Below are positions 28,536-38,723 of a DNA stretch of 64,000 nucleotides, piece by piece; the first letter of the stretch is position 1; every line of letters begins with the position of its first letter. The position numbers and the translations under genes are program-made. The notes beneath the pieces are model-generated. The model had not been told where the DNA came from, did no database searches, and worked only from the letters and a program-made list of their open reading frames with translations. The DNA is from Desulfopila aestuarii DSM 18488 (GTDB lineage Bacteria > Desulfobacterota > Desulfobulbia > Desulfobulbales > Desulfocapsaceae): contig NZ_FRFE01000016.1 of the NCBI RefSeq assembly GCF_900143695.1, positions 1 to 64,000 on the forward strand, in the 5' to 3' direction.

Positions 28536-29399
28536 TCAGGGTGCAAGCAATATATCGTAAAACATCCGGGCCGCCCTGGAGAGTGTGCGGCTGCGATGAA
28601 TAACTATACCCAGCTGCCGGTGAAAGCTGACATCTTCGAGAATGATGCAGGCCAGATCCTCGCCCTTCATCGATAGCGGCAACACGCTCCAGCCCAATCC
28701 CGCCGATACCAGCATCCGGATGGTCTCGAGATAGTTGGTCTCGACCCCAACCCTCGGCGTCACTCCGAAGGCTGCCAACCCGTTCTCGATCAAACGACGA
28801 GTGACCGTGCCCTTTTCCGGCAGGATTCCCGGATAAAGCGCAAGCAGTTCTGCCGCCGATCCTTTGTCTGCCAGCCGGTGTTCCCGGCTCACCATCAGCA
28901 TGAGCGGATCATCCCAAACATGGTGGATCTCCAGCTTTTCCGGGGCTACCTGGGGCAAGGTCACGACAGCCATTTCCAGCTCTCCAGCCGCCACCGCCGC
29001 GCAGCCAGCTTCTGAATCGAGAAAATGGAGATCAAATTCCACCTGTGGAAATTGCCGGCTATAGTCACGCAGGATGTCCGGCAAACGATGCAGACCGATA
29101 TGGTGACTTGTGGCAAGCTGCAGCGTACCACGAACGTCCTCTGACAGGTTGGCGATGAGCCGGCGGCTCTCCTCCATCTCTCTCATGATGTGCTTAGCCT
29201 TCGGCAACAGGGTCCGGCCCGCCTCGGTCAACAGTACACGGCGGCCCAGACGTTCGAAGAGTTTTACGGCCAGTTCCTCTTCCAGGGTTGCGATCCGTTT
29301 GCTCACTGCGGGTTGGGTGAGAAATAGCTGTTCGGCCGCAAGCGAAAAAGAGCCTCTGTCCGCCACGGCCAGAAAGGCTTGCAAAGTATTGGTATCCAT
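28536..29399 (-). CDS. LysR-type transcriptional regulator, divergent from leuCD
   Basis: 287 residues. The N-terminal winged helix-turn-helix (TNTLQAFLAVADRGSFSLAA, then LTQPAVSKRIATLEEELAVK) is followed by a LysR substrate domain. It is transcribed away from leuC with 97 bases between the start codons, where a T-N11-A palindrome (29406-29420) sits. Divergent layout and this box argue that it controls leuCD, probably in response to a branched-chain pathway intermediate such as isopropylmalate. The effector is inferred. Confidence 0.88.
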   Translation of the reverse strand: MDTNTLQAFLAVADRGSFSLAAEQLFLTQPAVSKRIATLEEELAVKLFERLGRRVLLTEAGRTLLPKAKHIMREMEESRRLIANLSEDVRGTLQLATSHHIGLHRLPDILRDYSRQFPQVEFDLHFLDSEAGCAAVAAGELEMAVVTLPQVAPEKLEIHHVWDDPLMLMVSREHRLADKGSAAELLALYPGILPEKGTVTRRLIENGLAAFGVTPRVGVETNYLETIRMLVSAGLGWSVLPLSMKGEDLACIILEDVSFHRQLGIVIHRSRTLSRAARMFYDILLAP

Positions 29400-29405
29400 T
29401 TCTCT

Positions 29406-29420
29406 ATTCTATTTTGGAAT
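29406..29420. promoter_or_regulatory. LysR-type operator between LysR gene and leuC
   Basis: ATTC-N7-GAAT, containing the T-N11-A core typical of LysR sites, lies 7 bases from the regulator start and 76 bases before the leuC ATG. Confidence 0.45.
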
Positions 29421-29496
29421 CGCAAATATGAAAACAATGAATTTGTTTTATTTGTAAGAGATGGCTATTTCTATCTCCCACAAGGAGGAAGTAACC

Positions 29497-30900
<1,404 letters not shown>

Positions 30901-30959
30901 ACGGTATGCTGTTCTCAAAAGTTCTTTTCAACAATCACAAACCTTCTGTGAGGTAAGCA

Positions 30960-31604
30960 ATGCAACCATTCACCCAAATAAACGGGCTGGTTATCCCTCT
31001 CAACCGGCCAAATGTCGACACAGACGCCATTATCCCCAAACAGTATTTGAAATCAATCCACCGCACTGGTTTCGGCGAAAATCTCTTTGATGACTGGCGC
31101 TATGTAGATCCAGGTGAACCCTATATGGACCATACCAAGCGACGCATCAATCCCGATTTTGTCCTGAATCAGGAACGCTACAGTAATGGTGAGATTCTCC
31201 TGGCACAAGAAAATTACGGCTGCGGCTCATCCCGCGAACATGCGGTCTGGGCGATGGTGAATTTTGGTATCAGGGTGGTAATCGCACCCAGCTTTGCCGA
31301 TATTTTCTATGGCAACACCTTAAATAACGGCCTTCTGGCGATAACGCTGCCGCCCGAAATAATCGATCAGCTGTTTGCCGAGGTCGAAGCCGCACCTGGC
31401 TACCGGTTGCAGGTTGATCTTACAGAAAAAACCATCACCACCCCAACAGGCAGGGAGATCAAATTTGTCATCGAGGAGTACCGTCGTCACCGGCTGCTGA
31501 ACGGTCTCGACGATATCGGAATGACCCTACTTCATGCTGCTGAAATACGGGCATATGAAGCAACGCGCCGTTGCCAGGCTCCCTGGCTGTTCGATGCCAG
31601 ATAA
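30960..31604 (+). CDS. leuD: 3-isopropylmalate dehydratase, small subunit
   Basis: The 214-residue swivel subunit. The typical features NVDTDAIIPKQYLKSIHRTG, FGENLFDDWRY and NYGCGSSREHAVWAM are present; the last carries the substrate-binding Ser-Arg. The gene follows leuC in an operon, with TGAGGTAAGC before the ATG. An inverted repeat 18 bases after the stop probably ends the transcript. Confidence 0.95.
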   Translation: MQPFTQINGLVIPLNRPNVDTDAIIPKQYLKSIHRTGFGENLFDDWRYVDPGEPYMDHTKRRINPDFVLNQERYSNGEILLAQENYGCGSSREHAVWAMVNFGIRVVIAPSFADIFYGNTLNNGLLAITLPPEIIDQLFAEVEAAPGYRLQVDLTEKTITTPTGREIKFVIEEYRRHRLLNGLDDIGMTLLHAAEIRAYEATRRCQAPWLFDAR

Positions 31605-31621
31605 TTACCAAAGGATTTTCA

Positions 31622-31657
31622 ACGAGACAGCGACAGAACAACTCTTCACTGTCTCGT
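31622..31657 (+). terminator. stem-loop after leuD
   Basis: ACGAGACAG pairs with CTGTCTCGT (nine bases) around an 18-base loop. There is no strong T-run, so it is a weak terminator or a 3'-end stabiliser. Confidence 0.4.
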
Positions 31658-31722
31658 CCCGCTCCAGTATCATTCATCAAGCATTTTTCACGTTGTAATA
31701 ATCTTTTGACAGGGCAACCGTA

Positions 31723-32025
31723 TCAGATTTCGTAATCGATCATTCTCCTATCACAGGTCCTCGGCCTGACAATTTTTCCTACCGCCACATGGGCAGGATG
31801 ATGCTGATAGACACTCAACGCCTCTTTTGTTTCAAACTCAGTGTAAAGAACGATATCACCCGCAGAATCCTTGCCACTGAAATCAAATCCCAGCTCAAGA
31901 TGCGTGAGGCCCGGAATCTTACCCCGAAGATCTTCAAGTGCCGCTTTTATAGCCATTGCATCAGCATTCTCTTCTAATGGCCGTGTTCTGTTCAGCAATT
32001 TCCAGCATACAATATGTTTGATCAT
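31723..32025 (-). CDS. Dabb-domain (stress-responsive A/B barrel) protein
   Basis: A 100-residue dimeric alpha-beta barrel protein, MIKHIVCWKLLNRTRPLEEN and ending VGKIVRPRTCDRRMIDYEI. M-I-K-H-I-V-x-W-K-L, LELGFDFSG and YQHHPAHV are hallmarks of the Dabb family, whose members range from plant stress proteins to polyketide cyclases. No catalytic role can be read from the sequence. A GAGAGATTGAACAAGAG stretch precedes the ATG. Stand-alone gene. Confidence 0.85.
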   Translation of the reverse strand: MIKHIVCWKLLNRTRPLEENADAMAIKAALEDLRGKIPGLTHLELGFDFSGKDSAGDIVLYTEFETKEALSVYQHHPAHVAVGKIVRPRTCDRRMIDYEI

Positions 32026-32155
32026 CTCTTGTTCAATCTCTCTAATAATACGGCAATATTTCAGGATCGACAGACAAATTATTCTTCTGGTTATTTTTCA
32101 ACGGAATCGCCTCTCATGCTGAGTGGGCTTCAAGATCAGCAAGTCAGCTCTATTA

Positions 32156-33100
32156 CTATGGAAAAAGCCCATCTTTCAAACCCCAGACAAGCTCTATATA
32201 GATTTTTTTCTCATCAGAGTTGGTAGCCAAGCCATAGCTGGTTTTCACCGATACGTCTGGACTTCCACTTCCAAAGTCTAATCTGTTTTTCAAAAAAACC
32301 GTATGTCCGTTTCTCCAGAGTTCTTGTCCCATCTCTCGAGAAACAACACCAAATGACGTATAGCCATAAGAAACATTTAATTTCCGTGAATAAAACGATC
32401 CACTTTTCTTTTTAAAGAGCTCTTTTGACCACAATTCAACATCAAAAATACCAAACTGCGTTTCCACATCAATTATATTTGAAAAATAATGATTATTATC
32501 TTCTATGTCATATTTCAATGTCGGAATATATTGTAAGTAAACTTGCCCAAAATTTGATGTAAAAGATTCGCTAAGGAAAACAGTTGTCGGTTCCCAGTTT
32601 TTTGTTGTATAACCAAAGTCTGTAAATGACAGGTTTATAGTAGAATGTGTTTCAAAAATAGTTTCAGCAAGTATTGAATCATAGCTCATCCTGATTGCTG
32701 AATCCATATCTGTCTCAAACATATTACTTTGATGGGATATTTCTGTCGTTTCCCGAAAATGATTATCCATTAATACATCATTTGTATGGGTAACCATTAT
32801 TTCATCTGAAGGATGCAGCGTAATTTTGCTTTTAAAATCATAGGATATGGGTTGTTCGTGACTACTTCTGGAGACTGGCCATTTTCTTCCTGATTTCAAT
32901 CTTGAAAGATATTCTTCAGTATATTTTGCATCGACCCCAACACTAACGACTGACACCCTGGTTTTTGTTGTTGCCCGCACAATAGCGTTTTTATTTTTGA
33001 TGCTATGGTTGAGAGAAATGGTTTCCGCCCTTGCCCCTACGGATAGCGATATGAGCGCAACCACGACCTTCCAAACTAAATTTCCTGCAATACCTTTCAT
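32156..33100 (-). CDS. exported protein of unknown family, AT-rich
   Basis: 314 residues. The signal peptide MKGIAGNLVWKVVVALISLS is cut near ARA. The rest is rich in Ser, Thr, aromatic and alternating polar/apolar stretches (HSTINLSFTDFGYTTK, GQVYLQYIPTLKYD, KLNVSYGYTSFGVVS), which fits a beta-barrel or beta-rich outer-membrane or periplasmic protein. The C-terminus ends IYIELVWGLKDGLFP, with a nearly terminal Phe. No known family recognised. The gene is clearly more AT-rich than its neighbours and opens a low-GC, gene-poor stretch, suggesting recent acquisition. A GAGAC site precedes the ATG. Confidence 0.55.
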   Translation of the reverse strand: MKGIAGNLVWKVVVALISLSVGARAETISLNHSIKNKNAIVRATTKTRVSVVSVGVDAKYTEEYLSRLKSGRKWPVSRSSHEQPISYDFKSKITLHPSDEIMVTHTNDVLMDNHFRETTEISHQSNMFETDMDSAIRMSYDSILAETIFETHSTINLSFTDFGYTTKNWEPTTVFLSESFTSNFGQVYLQYIPTLKYDIEDNNHYFSNIIDVETQFGIFDVELWSKELFKKKSGSFYSRKLNVSYGYTSFGVVSREMGQELWRNGHTVFLKNRLDFGSGSPDVSVKTSYGLATNSDEKKIYIELVWGLKDGLFP

Positions 33101-34548
33101 TTGTCTCTACAATTTCTTCATAAACCACGCCAGCCAGGTTTCCAGTGGAAAATAATTTTTTCTAACCCGAGACGCGAGAGATAATTTAACGCAAACATAT
33201 AGTTAATAACGGTCTTCGCTTCTCATCGAGGCTAAAATTTTGAGCGTAACGAAGAATTAACACAGATAAGCGCGGAATCATCGGAAGGATTGCTTTCGGA
33301 TGAAGAATTACACACAAAACGACTCTGTAGACAGATATCAAATGTAGTCACAATTGAACATTTACCATCAAGAAAACCGCTACATAATCGTTATATTAGG
33401 CGGTATACGACGACCACGAAAAACGTCGTCACAACACCTGAAAACAATCCGGGAAGAGCAAGCTGAAGTATCAACAATGAGGCTGCAAAAAAGGACAGCT
33501 ATGACTGTAATATCTGAGAGATATACTCTTGAATAAATTATATTCATCAACCGAGATCACAAACACAAAACATCACCTGAATATCAACATACTCTACATA
33601 ACCAGTCTACTTAAACTGATTTTTTTTTCAAGCAGAAATCGGATCATCTATATTTCCAATAACTTGGCAAAAATTCCAGGTTTATTTGCAGCTCCTCTAC
33701 TACTGAATTACTCATCAGACATTAATATTTTTTATTAGAAAATATCATAATCTGTGAATTCTGAATGTTTAAATTCATCCAGATCTTCTATGGGAACGAA
33801 ACGGAATTTCCCTAACTATCCTTTCTCACTTCCATTCCCACCGTCAAAGGATTACTGCTCAATGGCCAGCATCTTTTCAAGGGCATGAAACTGATCGGAA
33901 AATAGAATAAATCATCGACATCAATTCTGTCGTTGCATGCCACTGTAAGCGAGCTTGGGAAAAGGGGAGGTCGCAAGGCCAAAATCATCCAAATTGCAAA
34001 GCGAAGGCGCAACAAGGGAGTGGGTTGATTTTTTTACTGTTGATACGTATCCGAAGGCAAAAAGCCTTGCAGCAGCAGAAAAAACTGAAATTCACTTGAG
34101 AGTCTGATAGCAGGCGCTGCCAGAGAGGTATTTATTGGGAATTGGATATTGTAAAAGCGGATCAAAAACTCCTGGTGCACAGTTGGTTTAAAAATTATCA
34201 GGAGAAGATAGAGAAGTTTTATCTCCTGTCTTATTCTGCAGAACTGAATCCAGATCAATCCCTCAAATGTATTTTGAAATCAATGACCCTGTGCTGCACT
34301 TTACATAAAAAGTCAATATTTACCAGTAAATTGGTCACATACAATATATCAGCTAACCAATAACGAATTCGAAATGTCAAAAGCTATCATTTCCACTTGA
34401 CATCACAGAAATAATCTTGAAGTAATCATATAAGTTAAATTCTACCCGCTGAGAACAGCTGTAATTCTTATCACGCCTACCATTAACACAAGCTTAGAGC
34501 TCAAAACCGTTCGGGAGATCATATGCAACCGAAGTCTTTGTTGGCTAG
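33101..34548. other. AT-rich gene-free stretch, 1.45 kb
   Basis: Only short frames of no recognisable family occur (for example 33354-33536 and 33529-33738 on plus, 33812-34015 on minus), none with a ribosome binding site. One plus-strand frame ending near 34026 is strongly basic (GKRGGRKAKIIQIAKRRRNK) but has no start. I see no RNA gene or clear repeat. It looks like decayed acquired DNA. Confidence 0.45.
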
Positions 34549-34884
34549 AATGGCTCATGGAACTATGAGTACGACGATTCAGGCAACTACCTTGGGATTT
34601 ATATCACCGACTCAGCCGACTCATTTGACGGCCTGAAATACTACGGAGTCGAAGATAAGGGTTATACCGACAAGAATGGCAAGCGGCATTCGCAGTGGTA
34701 TCTTGAAGACTACCGTGACAACAGCTACTACATTTCTGAAGTATATGGACTCAAAAATAGAGACAATTCCCATTACACACCAGGACCATATCCTACCCCA
34801 GAGCCTGCCACCCTTCTTCTCTTTGCTAGCGGCTTGGCTGGAATTGTTGCAATAGGTCGAAAAAAGAAAATTAAACCTTCGTAA
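34549..34884 (+). pseudogene. PEP-CTERM protein relic without start codon
   Basis: 111 open codons end in TPEPATLLLFASGLAGIVAI followed by GRKKKIKPS: a complete PEP-CTERM sorting signal (P-E-P motif, hydrophobic helix, basic tail). The body (NGSWNYEYDDSGNYLGIYIT onward) is Tyr/Asp-rich, as in exosortase substrates. The frame has no ATG, GTG or TTG that could start it; a TAG lies directly upstream at 34546-34548, and the same frame continues before it as SYATEVFVG. It is therefore a decayed gene, or one with a nonsense mutation. No exosortase or EpsH is in the window. Confidence 0.7.
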
Positions 34885-35093
34885 GAAGGTACATTAAAAG
34901 GCCACAGGCAAGATAAATCTGAGTTTCTTCTGCCTATCCACAATCATCATCCGATAGCCCATTCCGGACTTTCATTATTTCGGTCCGACAGCTCTTTCTA
35001 TAAGTCAAAAGCCTCCGGCGAGACGATGTTGTCCTCGATAGACCAGCGCCGGCACGCCCCTTTCAGAGCAAAATACGTGGAGGCGAACTCTTC
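34885..35093 (-). other. 3' flank of MoCo-carrier-like gene with in-frame extension
   Basis: Immediately after the TGA of the next gene (35094-35096, minus) the same frame stays open for 31 codons (EEFASTYFALKGACRRWSIE, DNIVSPEAFDL) to a TAG at 34998-35000. This may be chance, a remnant of another gene or a former C-terminus. No hairpin typical of selenocysteine insertion is obvious after the TGA. Confidence 0.3.
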
Positions 35094-35576
35094 TCATACA
35101 TGAGCGGCAGACAAACGCAGCAGCTCCGTAATCAACGTTTTCACAGCATTATAGATAGCAGGATCTCCGCTGGCCCGGGGGCCGGCAACATTCAAGACAC
35201 CAATAGTGTTCTGAATGATCCATTCTGCCACTGCAGTGAGAGCTTCTTCCGAGGACAGGGTATCGAAGTCGACGTGCAAGCACGGGCGATGATGCTTTTT
35301 GGCATATCGCTGGGTTAAGAGTGAGCCTCCGGTCAGCTTGCCATGGGAGCAAATCAGGGTACCGTCTGAATCGATGACGTTCTGTTCAGTCCGTTCTTGA
35401 TAGCTTGCGCTCAGCATCTCCCGCAAAAGATAGCAGGAATGCAGTGATCCATCCTCGGTTTTGCGCCCCTTCGGCAGCCAACCTCCGTAAGGGCAGCCCA
35501 TATCCCGCGCCCCATCCAGCGCCGCCCGATCTGCACCGGTCTGCCCGCCTGATACAATTTTTGAAACTATGAACAT
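35094..35576 (-). CDS. YpsA/LOG-fold 'molybdenum carrier'-like protein
   Basis: 160 residues. The N-terminus VSKIVSGGQTGADRAALDGA is the nucleotide-binding start of the Rossmann-like family labelled putative molybdenum carrier (relatives of MoCo carrier proteins and lysine decarboxylase-like folds). Further motifs are GGWLPKGRKTEDG and LNVAGPRASGDPAIY. Binding of molybdopterin cofactor has been shown only for algal relatives; here the function is unknown. The start at 35576 begins at the conserved part; an ATG at 35603 is also possible with AAGGAAC further upstream. No Moco enzymes are encoded nearby. Confidence 0.75.
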   Translation of the reverse strand: MFIVSKIVSGGQTGADRAALDGARDMGCPYGGWLPKGRKTEDGSLHSCYLLREMLSASYQERTEQNVIDSDGTLICSHGKLTGGSLLTQRYAKKHHRPCLHVDFDTLSSEEALTAVAEWIIQNTIGVLNVAGPRASGDPAIYNAVKTLITELLRLSAAHV

Positions 35577-35719
35577 ATATTGCGTGCCATCTCCCAGGGG
35601 CATTATAGATATTTGTTCCTTGCCGATTTCTGTTGTATAAGAAACTGTAGGAAGTTATGCCACTAAGACCTGCCTCTCTTTACAAGAGCAACCTATCCTG
35701 ACGATCCTGAGACTGCCCT

Positions 35720-36481
35720 ATGACCAAAAGAATCGCAAAAAAAAATGACCAACATCTGGCCGAGGCCATTACCGCTTTTAGCTCGGCCCGCTGTGCCGCA
35801 GCCCTGACCGGTGCGGGCATTTCGGTTGCCAGTGGCATTCCCGATTTTCGCAGCCCCGGTGGACTCTGGACCCGATTTGCACCGGATGAGTACGCTACAC
35901 TGGATGTCTTTCTCGACAATCCTGAAAAGGCCTGGCACCTCTACCGCGAACTCGGCAAAAAGCTTGAGGGGAAAAAGCCCAGCAAAGCGCATGCGGTGCT
36001 GGCAGATTTCGAGGAACAAGGCCATGTCAAAGGTATCGTCACCCAGAACATCGACAACCTGCACCAACATGCAGGCAGCAAGTTTGTGTTTGAGATCCAT
36101 GGAGACCACCAGCATCTCCACTGCATCCGGTGCGGTTATCTGGAACCCGTGGCAGAAGATCACTATCGGATGAAAACTATCCCAACATGCGTCGACTGCA
36201 GCACACCGCTGAAACCGAACGTCGTACTGTTCGGCGAAAATGTCCGCAACCTCCAGGAAATCAACTTCTTCATGCAGCAATGCGACCTGCTGATGGTGAT
36301 CGGAACCTCCGCCAAGGTCTATCCGGCAGCCAGCCTGCCCGCCATTGTTAAACAGAACGGTGGCACGATCTTCGAGTTTAACAAGGAACAGGCCCTCCCT
36401 TCCGGGCTGGCAGACTACTTTTTTGCTGGTGATTTGGAAACCACCCTGCCCGATTTTGCCGAAAGAGTGTCTGCGCGCTGA
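35720..36481 (+). CDS. cobB: NAD-dependent protein deacylase (sirtuin)
   Basis: A 253-residue Sir2 enzyme that removes acyl groups from lysines with NAD cleavage. GAGISVASGIPDFRSPGGLW is the NAD-binding signature, TQNIDNLHQHAG and FEIHGDHQHLHC follow, with the catalytic His in IHG. Zinc is held by CIRC and CVDC (36130-36200). VIGTSAKVYPAASLP and the terminal FNKEQALPSG are also typical. The distinction between deacetylase and desuccinylase (Tyr/Arg pair in the pocket) is not clear: the helix after the signature reads RFAPDEYATLDVF. Single gene. Confidence 0.93.
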   Translation: MTKRIAKKNDQHLAEAITAFSSARCAAALTGAGISVASGIPDFRSPGGLWTRFAPDEYATLDVFLDNPEKAWHLYRELGKKLEGKKPSKAHAVLADFEEQGHVKGIVTQNIDNLHQHAGSKFVFEIHGDHQHLHCIRCGYLEPVAEDHYRMKTIPTCVDCSTPLKPNVVLFGENVRNLQEINFFMQQCDLLMVIGTSAKVYPAASLPAIVKQNGGTIFEFNKEQALPSGLADYFFAGDLETTLPDFAERVSAR

Positions 36482-36495
36482 GATCGCGGTACGAG

Positions 36496-36855
36496 TTAAA
36501 ACAATTTGCTGCCGATTTTGGCATTTACCGCAGGCGATACAAACGTCGCCTCCCCGCTTTCGGCTTTCGGATACTGAACGCCGATAACCAGCACTTCCGA
36601 GGTGACGGTTCCCATCTGACGCGGTGGGAAATTCAGCACCCCAAGCACCAGCCGATCCTGCACCTCTTCGACCGGATGGCAGGTGAAACGACCGTAGCTG
36701 GTCTTCCGGCCGTATTTACCGAAATCGATCACCATCCGATAGGTCTGCTTTGGAGTTTTCGTCTCCAATTCAACTTCGACCACCCTGCCGACCCGGATAT
36801 CAAGTTTTGCAAACGACTCTTCAAACGAAACTATAGGTTTAAGTTCACTGGCCAT
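36496..36855 (-). CDS. CsaA-like tRNA-binding domain protein
   Basis: A 119-residue stand-alone OB-fold protein. FAKLDIRVGRVVEVELETKT, ending in NFPPRQMGTVTSEVLVIGVQ and SPAVNAKIGSKLF, matches the tRNA-binding domain also found at the ends of methionyl- and phenylalanyl-tRNA synthetases. Dimers of this domain bind tRNA; CsaA of Bacillus has chaperone-like export effects. The role here is unknown. It is preceded 29 bases upstream by the QueG-like gene in the same direction, so the two may form an operon with a tRNA theme. Confidence 0.85.
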   Translation of the reverse strand: MASELKPIVSFEESFAKLDIRVGRVVEVELETKTPKQTYRMVIDFGKYGRKTSYGRFTCHPVEEVQDRLVLGVLNFPPRQMGTVTSEVLVIGVQYPKAESGEATFVSPAVNAKIGSKLF

Positions 36856-36884
36856 GACTGTCGCCTCTTCGCATCAAATGGGTA

Positions 36885-37694
36885 TTACCTTGTTTTATTT
36901 GCAGAACCCTTCAGTTTCACCGGGTTGGTGTGGGTACAGGGTACCGCGGCAAGACATTTTCCGCAAACATCCGCATAGCCGATGTTTTTATGTTCCTCGA
37001 CATTTTCCAGGAGTTGCGCGTAGCACTTGAAGCGATCGAAGTCGTCCTCTTTGAGGGCCTCGTTCACACACTTGCGAACACATTTTTTACAGCTGCCATC
37101 ATATTTAAAAAGGCAGGCCTCCGTTTCCGGTCTGCTGTCCGGCGCTATTTTCATGGTGGTGATCAGGCTGCCGATCCTGCCGCTGCACCCTTTATCGGTG
37201 ATCAGCATATTATTCTGTCCAAACCTGCCAAGCCCAGCAATAAAGGCCACATGCCGGTGTGACCAATTGGATATCAGCTTATCCTCTATCCAATTATGGG
37301 TAGCAGGAATACCCACCGTCGCAGCTCCCGCTTCTCCCAGAAAGTCGATCAGATGTTGGCTGAGCCTGCCTATTAGCACATTCGTTTCGACATAACCCAC
37401 AGCCCACTCCGGTGAGCTCAGTCGCTCTTTGATGTTGCTTACCGAGAGAGATTTGGGAAAGGGCAGGAAAAAGGCAATAACTGTTTCCGCTTCCAACAGC
37501 ATATCCTGTGGCACCGCATGACTGTCGATAACCACCTTTTTCAATTCAGAAAAAAGAGGGTCAGATGCAGCAGCAAAGCCCACCAGCGGCTCCCCCCAGC
37601 GTGTGGATATCGTTGTATCAAGCTGGTAATTTGCAACAAACTGCCTTATTTCACGAATAATGGTCTCTTTCATCATCCTTCTCGTTTTCCCCAT
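36885..37694 (-). CDS. epoxyqueuosine reductase-like 4Fe-4S protein
   Basis: About 262-269 residues. The N-terminal part resembles the QueG cobalamin-binding region (EAETVIAFFLPFPKSLSVSN, NWIEDKLISNWSHRHVAFIA, GLGRFGQNNMLITDKGCSGR). The end carries Cys for two iron-sulfur clusters: CLFKYDGSCKKCVRKCVNEA and CYAQLLEN...VCGKCLAAVPCTH. True QueG is about 380 residues, so this is a short relative; substrate and cobalamin use are uncertain. Starts at 37694 or at the second ATG of the pair near 37673 are both possible; AGAAGG lies just before the latter. Confidence 0.65.
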   Translation of the reverse strand: MGKTRRMMKETIIREIRQFVANYQLDTTISTRWGEPLVGFAAASDPLFSELKKVVIDSHAVPQDMLLEAETVIAFFLPFPKSLSVSNIKERLSSPEWAVGYVETNVLIGRLSQHLIDFLGEAGAATVGIPATHNWIEDKLISNWSHRHVAFIAGLGRFGQNNMLITDKGCSGRIGSLITTMKIAPDSRPETEACLFKYDGSCKKCVRKCVNEALKEDDFDRFKCYAQLLENVEEHKNIGYADVCGKCLAAVPCTHTNPVKLKGSANKTR

Positions 37695-37861
37695 GTGGGA
37701 GCTGAATCGTTAACACTCATTTCTACTATAGAAAGCCAACAAATATAACACATTATTTCTGCAGCCCCCCTGAAACTCCTTGACAGCAACACCGTTCCCT
37801 AACATTATGCAGGCGTCATATCAATCCGTAAATTCATACTCAGCCATCGAAAGGAGCAATA

Positions 37862-38428
37862 ATGTCGAACTACCGTAAACTTCTACTCGCCCTATTCGTT
37901 ACCGCATCCCTGACCGCCTGCTCAACACCAGAGCCACAAAGCAAACTGAATGTCGAGAAGAGCGCCATCATGTCCTCGTATGCAACAGTTGAAGCCGTTG
38001 ACATGAAGACCCGAATGGTCACCCTGAAAGACCCGGAAGGCCAGACGTTTACCATCCATGCTGGAGAAGAAGTCGTCAACCTGCCGCAAGTACACCCGGG
38101 AGACAGGGTTGATGTCACCTATGCCGAGACACTGAGTGTCAGGATGGCCGAACCGGGTGAGACCAAAAACGAAATCACCGGTTTCATCGGCAGGGCGGAG
38201 CCGGGTGAAAAACCTGCCGCGGTGGATGTCACCGAAACCAGTGTTAGTGCCACCATCGAGGCGATCGACAAGGTAAACGAAACAGCCACCCTGAAGATGC
38301 CGGACGGTTCGTATAGGATCGTCAAAGCTGAGGACCCCACCAATCTGGATAAAGTCAAGGTGGGTGACACGATTGTCATTGTCTACCAGGAAGCCGTTGG
38401 AATTTTCGTCAAGGGAATGAACAAGTAA
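37862..38428 (+). CDS. lipoprotein with two repeated beta domains
   Basis: A 188-residue envelope lipoprotein. The signal MSNYRKLLLALFVTASLTAC ends in the lipobox L-T-A-C. Two similar ~70-residue units follow: ATVEAVDMKTRMVTLKDPEG...VHPGDRVDVTYAETLSV and ATIEAIDKVNETATLKMPDG...VKVGDTIVIVYQEAVGI. Each has the A-T-V/I-E-A-V/I-D...V/A-T-L-K...V-x-V-G-D pattern of OB-like beta domains seen in periplasmic proteins of unknown role. A GGAG site precedes the ATG. A hairpin follows. Single gene. Confidence 0.75.
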   Translation: MSNYRKLLLALFVTASLTACSTPEPQSKLNVEKSAIMSSYATVEAVDMKTRMVTLKDPEGQTFTIHAGEEVVNLPQVHPGDRVDVTYAETLSVRMAEPGETKNEITGFIGRAEPGEKPAAVDVTETSVSATIEAIDKVNETATLKMPDGSYRIVKAEDPTNLDKVKVGDTIVIVYQEAVGIFVKGMNK

Positions 38429-38438
38429 CCGCTGTCCT

Positions 38439-38468
38439 TCCGGGACGCTACCGATACGGCGTCCCGGA
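38439..38468 (+). terminator. hairpin after lipoprotein gene
   Basis: TCCGGGACGC pairs with GCGTCCCGGA (ten bases, ten-base loop), 11 bases after the stop, followed by GAGTGTTATTCTTTC. Confidence 0.7.
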
Positions 38469-38522
38469 GAGTGTTATTCTTTCAACCTTTTGGCCAAGTC
38501 CTTCCATACCAAAAGCAATCTA

Positions 38523-38723
38523 TTACCGCCCCCCTTTATCGCTTTTTGATGCCCTGCTGTCCAGATAGACAGCAAACACAAGCCCACAGCCCAACGCACA
38601 ACTGATGGCACCTATAATACCGGTAGCTTTATCAAGAGCAAGCGGCCAGATGGTGCCGCCGACATAGACCAGTATTCCAACCAATACGGCGAAACAGACA
38701 ATTTGTATCAGCCTGACCAGCAT
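38523..38723 (-). CDS. small two-span membrane protein
   Basis: 66 residues, MLVRLIQIVCFAVLVGILVY. Two hydrophobic helices (residues 5-25 and 34-55) and a charged tail SRASKSDKGGR. No family recognised. The ATG at 38723 has GGAG seven bases upstream; a TTG four codons earlier gives a longer but less likely form. It is convergent to the lipoprotein gene. Confidence 0.5.
   Translation of the reverse strand: MLVRLIQIVCFAVLVGILVYVGGTIWPLALDKATGIIGAISCALGCGLVFAVYLDSRASKSDKGGR

Noticed and set aside
29428-29457. Nine-residue leader peptide (MKTMNLFYL) before leuC
   Set aside because: Only two Leu codons, no ribosome binding site and no terminator/antiterminator pair; attenuation is not supported.
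33354-33738. Two overlapping plus-strand frames of about 60-70 codons
   Set aside because: AT-rich DNA, no ribosome binding sites, no family.
35094-35096. TGA of the MoCo-carrier-like gene read as selenocysteine
   Set aside because: No clear SECIS-like hairpin directly after the codon, and the protein is already full length.
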